Shown here: positions 5,237-8,125 of the stretch, piece by piece | Layout of the letters: each line of letters opens with the position of its first letter | Numbering within the stretch: position 1 is the first letter of the stretch | From: Lachnospiraceae bacterium UBA7188 | GTDB taxonomy: Bacteria; Bacillota; Clostridia; Lachnospirales; Lachnospiraceae | Direction: 5' to 3' | Assembly (NCBI GenBank): GCA_002490995.1 | Contig: DKVC01000295.1 | Span: forward strand, 1-8,125 | Length of the DNA stretch: 8,125 bases | Position numbers and translations under genes: made by a program | Notes under the pieces: generated by a model | Database searches by the model: none | What the model was told of the DNA's origin: nothing | The model's input: only the letters and a program-made list of their open reading frames with translations

Positions 5237-5812
5237 ATGAAGAAATCAACTGTAAGAGTGACGATTGTGTTTGTGGTGCTGATTGTAATCGTGGTGGGGT
5301 TTTACACTTATCTGTCGGGAAAGTCGAGGGCGGCTGCGGATGATGTGAAGATGACTCAGATACAGCTTGTCCTGAGCCGGGATATGCAGAATGATTATCC
5401 GCCCACAGTGAAGGAAGTCATAAAATATTATATGGATATCCAGAAATGTCTCTATAATGAGGAATGCACGGATGAGGATGTGGAACAGCTTGGTCTGCGG
5501 GCCAGGGAGCTTTACGATGATGAGCTGCTGGAAAATAATGAGGAGACAATGAATTTGATGCAGCTGAGAACGGAGGTGGCTTCCTTCCGCTCCGACGAGA
5601 AGAAGATAATATCCGTATCCGTGGCTTCCAGCGTTAATGTGGATACTTTTACGGAAGACGGCTATGAGTTTGCCAGGATTCAGTGCAGTTATACAGTGCT
5701 TGAAAAGGGTCGGAGCAATCCCACAACCACCGTGTATCTGCTGCGCCGTGACGATAACAGACGTTGGAAAATATATGGCTGGGATCTGGCCCAAAATGTG
5801 AAACCGCAGTGA
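5237..5812 (+). CDS. Membrane-anchored protein, DUF6715-like, function unknown
   Basis: A 191-residue protein with a basic N-terminus (MKKSTVR), one hydrophobic helix (about 8-26) and a soluble, probably extracytoplasmic remainder (27-191). The first part of that domain is helical and acidic (PPTVKEVIKYY 55-65, NEECTDEDVEQLGLRARELYDDELLENNEE within 74-103). The C-terminal part looks like beta strands ending in RRWKIYGWDL (175-184), a pattern reminiscent of NTF2-like domains. I associate this layout with the DUF6715 family of Lachnospiraceae, from memory and unverified. There is no lipobox and no clear cleavage site, so a membrane anchor is more likely than secretion. The ribosome site is weak (gggggcagg before the ATG). 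It is tightly linked to rnz (14-base gap). Confidence 0.85.
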   Translation: MKKSTVRVTIVFVVLIVIVVGFYTYLSGKSRAAADDVKMTQIQLVLSRDMQNDYPPTVKEVIKYYMDIQKCLYNEECTDEDVEQLGLRARELYDDELLENNEETMNLMQLRTEVASFRSDEKKIISVSVASSVNVDTFTEDGYEFARIQCSYTVLEKGRSNPTTTVYLLRRDDNRRWKIYGWDLAQNVKPQ

Positions 5813-5861
5813 GGTTTCGGGCGTCAGGCATGCTGTTTTGCGCTCTGCCGTATCTGGCGCC
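5800..5861 (+). repeat. Hairpins at and after the stop of the DUF6715-like gene
   Basis: gaaacc (5800-5805) pairs perfectly with ggtttc (5813-5818), with the stop codon TGA in the 7-base loop. Directly after, ggcgtcag (5820-5827) pairs with ctggcgcc (5854-5861) over eight positions with one G-U and a long loop, followed by the short run ttt. Neither is a strong terminator. They occupy the first half of the 120-base gap before tsaD, where I see no convincing promoter. Confidence 0.4.
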
Positions 5862-5932
5862 TTTCGCTATATCACATGACTGTAAATCTATTCGATATGC
5901 AGTATTTCTGACAGAAGGGAAGAGCAGGAAAA

Positions 5933-6958
5933 GTGGAACAATATAAAGAAAAAGATGTCTTAATGCTTGCGATTGAGACTTCCTGTGATGAGACAGCAGC
6001 TTCCGTGGTGAAAAACGGCAGGAAGGTGCTGTCAAATGTTATATATACCCAGATTGCCCTGCATACGCAGTATGGAGGTGTGGTGCCTGAGATTGCATCC
6101 AGGAAACACATTGAGAAAATCAATCAGGTGATCGAGGAAGCTTTAAAACAGGCTGAGGTTACCCTGCAGGATATAACGGCGATTGCGGTGACATATGGGC
6201 CGGGTCTGGTGGGGGCGCTGCTGGTGGGAGTAGCAGAGGCGAAGGCGATCAGCTTCGCAACGGGAATTCCTCTGGTCGGGGTACATCATATCAGCGGACA
6301 TATCAGTGCCAATTATATTGAAGATGAGGATCTGGAGCCTCCTTTCGTCTGTCTGGTGGCATCCGGCGGGCATTCGCATCTGGTCATGGTAAAAGACTAC
6401 GGAAAATACGAAATTATCGGCAGAACCAGAGATGATGCGGCCGGGGAAGCTTTCGACAAGGTAGCCAGGGCAATTGGGCTGGGGTATCCCGGGGGACCTA
6501 AAATTGACAAAATTTCCAGGGAGGGCAATCCGGAGGCGATTCCTTTTCCCAGGGCCAGAGTAGCGGAAAACGAGTATGACTTCAGCTTCAGCGGCCTGAA
6601 ATCAGCAGTGCTGAATTATCTGAATTCCTGCCGCATGAAGGGAGAGAGCTACTCCCAGGCGGATGTGGCGGCATCTTTTCAGAAGGCCGTGGTGGATGTG
6701 CTGGTGGAGCACTCCCTTCATGCCGTGAAGGAGTTTGGCTGCGGCAGATTCGCTGTTGCCGGAGGCGTTGCGTCCAATTCTTCCCTGCGGGAGGCTTTTG
6801 AGCGGGAGTGTGCAAAAAGGAATATCAGGTTTTACTGCCCGTCCCCGCTTCTCTGTACGGACAATGCGGCAATGATTGGGGCAGCGGGGTATTATGAGTA
6901 TATGAAGGGAAAACGCAGCGGTTTTGATCTGAATGCCGTGCCGAACCTGAAACTGTAG
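5933..6958 (+). CDS. tsaD: TsaD, catalytic subunit for t6A synthesis in tRNA
   Basis: TsaD (formerly Gcp/YgjD) transfers the threonylcarbamoyl group from threonylcarbamoyl-AMP to A37 of tRNAs reading ANN codons. The metal ligands are H119 and H123 in HHISGH (118-123) and D310 in CTDNAAMIG (308-316). Also visible are the N-terminal IETSCDETA (14-22), YGGVVPEIASR (47-57), the GPGLVGALLVG loop (89-99), ASGGHS (143-148), GEAFDKVAR (171-179) and AGGVASN (276-282). Length (341) is normal. The start is GTG at 5933 with gcagg (5924-5928) close upstream; an ATG at 5963 would give a shorter form that still holds all motifs but has no ribosome site. Unlike the contiguous tsaE-tsaB-rimI-tsaD order of Bacillus, three genes separate it from rimI here. 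Confidence 0.97.
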   Translation: MEQYKEKDVLMLAIETSCDETAASVVKNGRKVLSNVIYTQIALHTQYGGVVPEIASRKHIEKINQVIEEALKQAEVTLQDITAIAVTYGPGLVGALLVGVAEAKAISFATGIPLVGVHHISGHISANYIEDEDLEPPFVCLVASGGHSHLVMVKDYGKYEIIGRTRDDAAGEAFDKVARAIGLGYPGGPKIDKISREGNPEAIPFPRARVAENEYDFSFSGLKSAVLNYLNSCRMKGESYSQADVAASFQKAVVDVLVEHSLHAVKEFGCGRFAVAGGVASNSSLREAFERECAKRNIRFYCPSPLLCTDNAAMIGAAGYYEYMKGKRSGFDLNAVPNLKL

Positions 6959-6976
6959 GACGGCAGTTTCACGGTT

Positions 6977-7119
6977 GTATGTATATGGGGGCTGAAAGAA
7001 AGACTCCGGAGGCGGTCAGCACTGTTGTTGTCTGCATATGGAGGCCGAAAGAAGGAGATCCCGGAGGCGGTCAGGTAATGGCACCGGCTGTCTGCATTAG
7101 GGCGGCTGAAAGGAGTGCC
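6977..7119 (+). repeat. Degenerate direct repeats upstream of ispD
   Basis: Two clear copies lie at 6977-7019 and 7030-7074, sharing the order gt-tg-atatgg-gg-c-gaaagaa followed by an exact ccggaggcggtcag (7006-7019 and 7061-7074). A third, poorer copy starts at 7090 (gtctgcat...cggctgaaagga) and lacks the ggaggcggtcag end. The starts are 53 and 60 bases apart. The spacing and degeneracy do not fit CRISPR. An open frame runs through this region into ispD, but its translation is low-complexity and it overlaps the ispD start in another frame, so I treat the repeats as non-coding. Confidence 0.7.
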
Positions 7120-7135
7120 ATATACCCGGGTAATT

Positions 7136-7165
7136 CCGGCAGCTGTGGAATGCCGGGGCGGTTTT
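7136..7165 (+). terminator. Short hairpin with T-run before ispD, weak terminator at best
   Basis: ccggca (7136-7141) pairs perfectly with tgccgg (7151-7156), with a 9-base loop; ggcgg and then tttt (7162-7165) follow. The separation of stem and T-run and the ribosome site of ispD directly downstream argue against efficient termination. It could instead affect translation start of ispD. Confidence 0.25.
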
Positions 7166-7180
7166 GGGAGGTGAGTTGCT

Positions 7181-7927
7181 ATGGAGAAAAAAAGATGTAC
7201 AGCAATCGTGCTGGCAGCCGGGAGCGGAAGCCGCATGAAAAGTTCTGTGGCAAAGCAGTTTATGCTTCTGGACGGGAAACCTCTGATCTGGTATGCGCTT
7301 CAGGCAGTGGAAGCTTCTGAAATTATTGACGATTGTATCCTGGTCACCGGAAAAGAAGATATAGCGTATATGCGGCGTGAAATTGTAGAGAAATACCATT
7401 TTCAAAAAGTGGAAGCTGTTATTGCCGGCGGTTCGGAGAGATGCTTTTCTGTAGCCAATGCCCTTCAGGCCATGGAGGGGGCGCTGCAGATTCCAAATCG
7501 CGACGGCTATGTTTTCATTCATGACGGTGCCAGACCTTTTCTTACCAATGCCATACTGCAGAGCATGTATGATGCGGTCCGGAGGTACCATGCCTGTGTG
7601 GCCGCCGTCCCCTGCAAGGATACAATCAAGATTGCGGACGGCGAAGGCTTTGCGGCCGGAACACCGGACAGAAATCTGCTCTGGAGTATCCAGACACCTC
7701 AGGTATTTGACACGGGACTGATTCGGGATGCTTATGAAAAGCTGCTGGAAGAGTGGGAGGAACTGCAGAGGCAGGGAGTCAGGGTTACGGATGATGCAGG
7801 CGTAGCCGAACTTTTTACGGATACGAAGGTCAGACTGGTCAAGGCAGCCTATAGCAATATAAAAATTACAACTCCGGAGGATTTTTTTATTGCGGAAAGT
7901 TTCCTCCATGCCGGAAAGAAGGGGTGA
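7181..7927 (+). CDS. ispD: IspD, MEP cytidylyltransferase of isoprenoid synthesis
   Basis: This cytoplasmic enzyme joins CTP and 2-C-methyl-D-erythritol 4-phosphate to give CDP-ME, the third step of the MEP pathway. The CTP loop is LAAGSGSRMKSSVAKQF (11-27), with R18 and K25 matching the catalytic Arg and Lys of the family. Also present are GGSERCFSV (83-91), HDGARPF (114-120), VPCKDTIK (143-150), QTPQVF (171-176), the TDDA stretch (203-206) and NIKITTPED (226-234). Length (248) is typical of a stand-alone IspD with no IspF fusion. The start has an excellent site, ggaggtga (7167-7174), six bases before the ATG. No clear promoter is visible in the 222-base upstream gap. It may be read from tsaD, or have a promoter I cannot recognise. 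Confidence 0.95.
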   Translation: MEKKRCTAIVLAAGSGSRMKSSVAKQFMLLDGKPLIWYALQAVEASEIIDDCILVTGKEDIAYMRREIVEKYHFQKVEAVIAGGSERCFSVANALQAMEGALQIPNRDGYVFIHDGARPFLTNAILQSMYDAVRRYHACVAAVPCKDTIKIADGEGFAAGTPDRNLLWSIQTPQVFDTGLIRDAYEKLLEEWEELQRQGVRVTDDAGVAELFTDTKVRLVKAAYSNIKITTPEDFFIAESFLHAGKKG

Positions 7928-7972
7928 AATACGGCTGAAAATGCAGGAAAAACGCAGCAAAATCGGGACTAG

Positions 7973-7999
7973 AAAAAAATTGAAAAAAATTGTAAAAAA
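7973..7999 (+). promoter_or_regulatory. Phased A-tracts, UP-element-like, upstream of tRNA-Ser promoter
   Basis: Runs of 7, 7 and 6 adenines start at 7973, 7983 and 7994, that is at 10- and 11-base steps, close to one helical turn. The last run ends four bases before the -35 box. This places the tracts roughly between -66 and -40, where the alpha subunit C-terminal domain of RNA polymerase binds UP elements at strong stable-RNA promoters. In-phase tracts also bend DNA. Part of this AT-rich stretch could alternatively be the tail of the ispD unit, but no GC-rich hairpin precedes it. Confidence 0.7.
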
Positions 8000-8003
8000 G
8001 TAG

Positions 8004-8032
8004 TTGACAGAAAAGAGGTTTTTTGGTAGAAT
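8004..8032 (+). promoter_or_regulatory. Strong promoter for tRNA-Ser
   Basis: A perfect -35 box ttgaca (8004-8009) and a -10 box tagaat (8027-8032, five of six consensus positions) are separated by exactly 17 bases. The predicted start is near 8039, leaving about 34 bases of leader before the mature tRNA 5' end. It is the strongest promoter in the window, as expected for a stable RNA gene. Confidence 0.92.
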
Positions 8033-8072
8033 AACTTTTGCCGTCGGGGAACAGCGGTAAACAACAACACAT

Positions 8073-8125
8073 GGAGAGATATCGAAGTGGTCATAACGAG
8101 GCGGTCTTGAAAACCGTTTGTCCGC
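8073..8125 (+). tRNA. tRNA-Ser (anticodon UGA), 3' end cut off by the window
   Basis: The 5' acceptor strand is ggagaga (8073-8079). The anticodon stem gcggt (8101-8105) / accgt (8113-8117), with one G-U pair, encloses cttgaaa, giving anticodon TGA (8108-8110), which reads UCA and related serine codons. The window ends at the start of the long variable arm (tgtccgc), so the T arm, 3' acceptor strand and any CCA are not visible. A36 means it is not a t6A substrate. Confidence 0.94.

Noticed and set aside
4116..5249. 377-codon reverse-strand open frame
   Set aside because: It is antisense to RNase Z, which has a full set of zinc ligands. The equal length to the other 377-codon antisense frame is a coincidence; the two proteins do not resemble each other.
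6977..7119. CRISPR array
   Set aside because: Only two good copies, degenerate and unevenly spaced, with no regular unique spacers and no cas genes.
6979..7320. 113-codon forward open frame running into ispD
   Set aside because: It covers the degenerate repeats, then overlaps ispD in another frame. No ribosome site, and composition is low-complexity; ispD has a strong site of its own.
1..8125. Novel defence, mobile or biosynthetic system
   Set aside because: Nearly all genes are recognised housekeeping genes on one strand with uniform composition. No transposase, integrase, attachment site, nuclease-ATPase pair or toxin-antitoxin pair is visible.

Overview
The window is a stretch of housekeeping chromosome from a moderately GC-rich member of the Firmicutes, most likely a Clostridia of the Lachnospiraceae type. 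The reasons are strong Shine-Dalgarno sites, an FMN riboswitch in front of an ECF-type riboflavin transporter, the tsaE-tsaB-rimI order, tRNA genes without an encoded CCA, and small proteins resembling families I know from Lachnospiraceae. This placement is inference; no 16S gene is present. All recognised genes lie on the + strand, and no mobile element, CRISPR array, phage gene or toxin-antitoxin pair was found.

Layout: the 3' part of tRNA-Lys(UUU) (1-56), tRNA-Leu(UAG) (171-250), then a promoter, a full FMN riboswitch aptamer (321-497) and an intrinsic terminator (594-621) ahead of ribU (695-1432). A short tandem repeat and a new promoter follow, then a YcxB-like membrane protein (1540-2016), tsaE (2054-2527), tsaB (2555-3262) and rimI (3329-3769). 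After a 178-base gap come a small CxxC/CxxC protein (3948-4196), RNase Z (4311-5222), a one-helix membrane-anchored protein (5237-5812), tsaD (5933-6958), a 222-base gap with degenerate direct repeats, and ispD (7181-7927). A very strong promoter with phased A-tracts then drives tRNA-Ser(UGA), which is cut by the window end (8073-8125).

The common theme is tRNA maturation. TsaB, TsaD and TsaE form the complex that makes N6-threonylcarbamoyladenosine (t6A) at position 37 of tRNAs with U36; TsaC/Sua5, which makes the activated intermediate, is not in the window. The tRNA-Lys(UUU) at the left edge has U36-A37, so it is a predicted substrate. RNase Z trims the 3' end of tRNA precursors without encoded CCA, which fits the two tRNA genes here whose 3' ends can be seen. 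RimI acetylates ribosomal protein S18 and often sits beside tsaB. RibU (flavin uptake) and IspD (isoprenoid precursor synthesis) are separate functions.

I see no convincing new multi-gene system. The items most worth a second look are the small zinc-ribbon-like protein and the DUF6715-like protein placed among the t6A/RNase Z genes, the paired 3-base-loop palindromes before rnz, the degenerate repeats before ispD, and the phased A-tracts upstream of the tRNA-Ser promoter.
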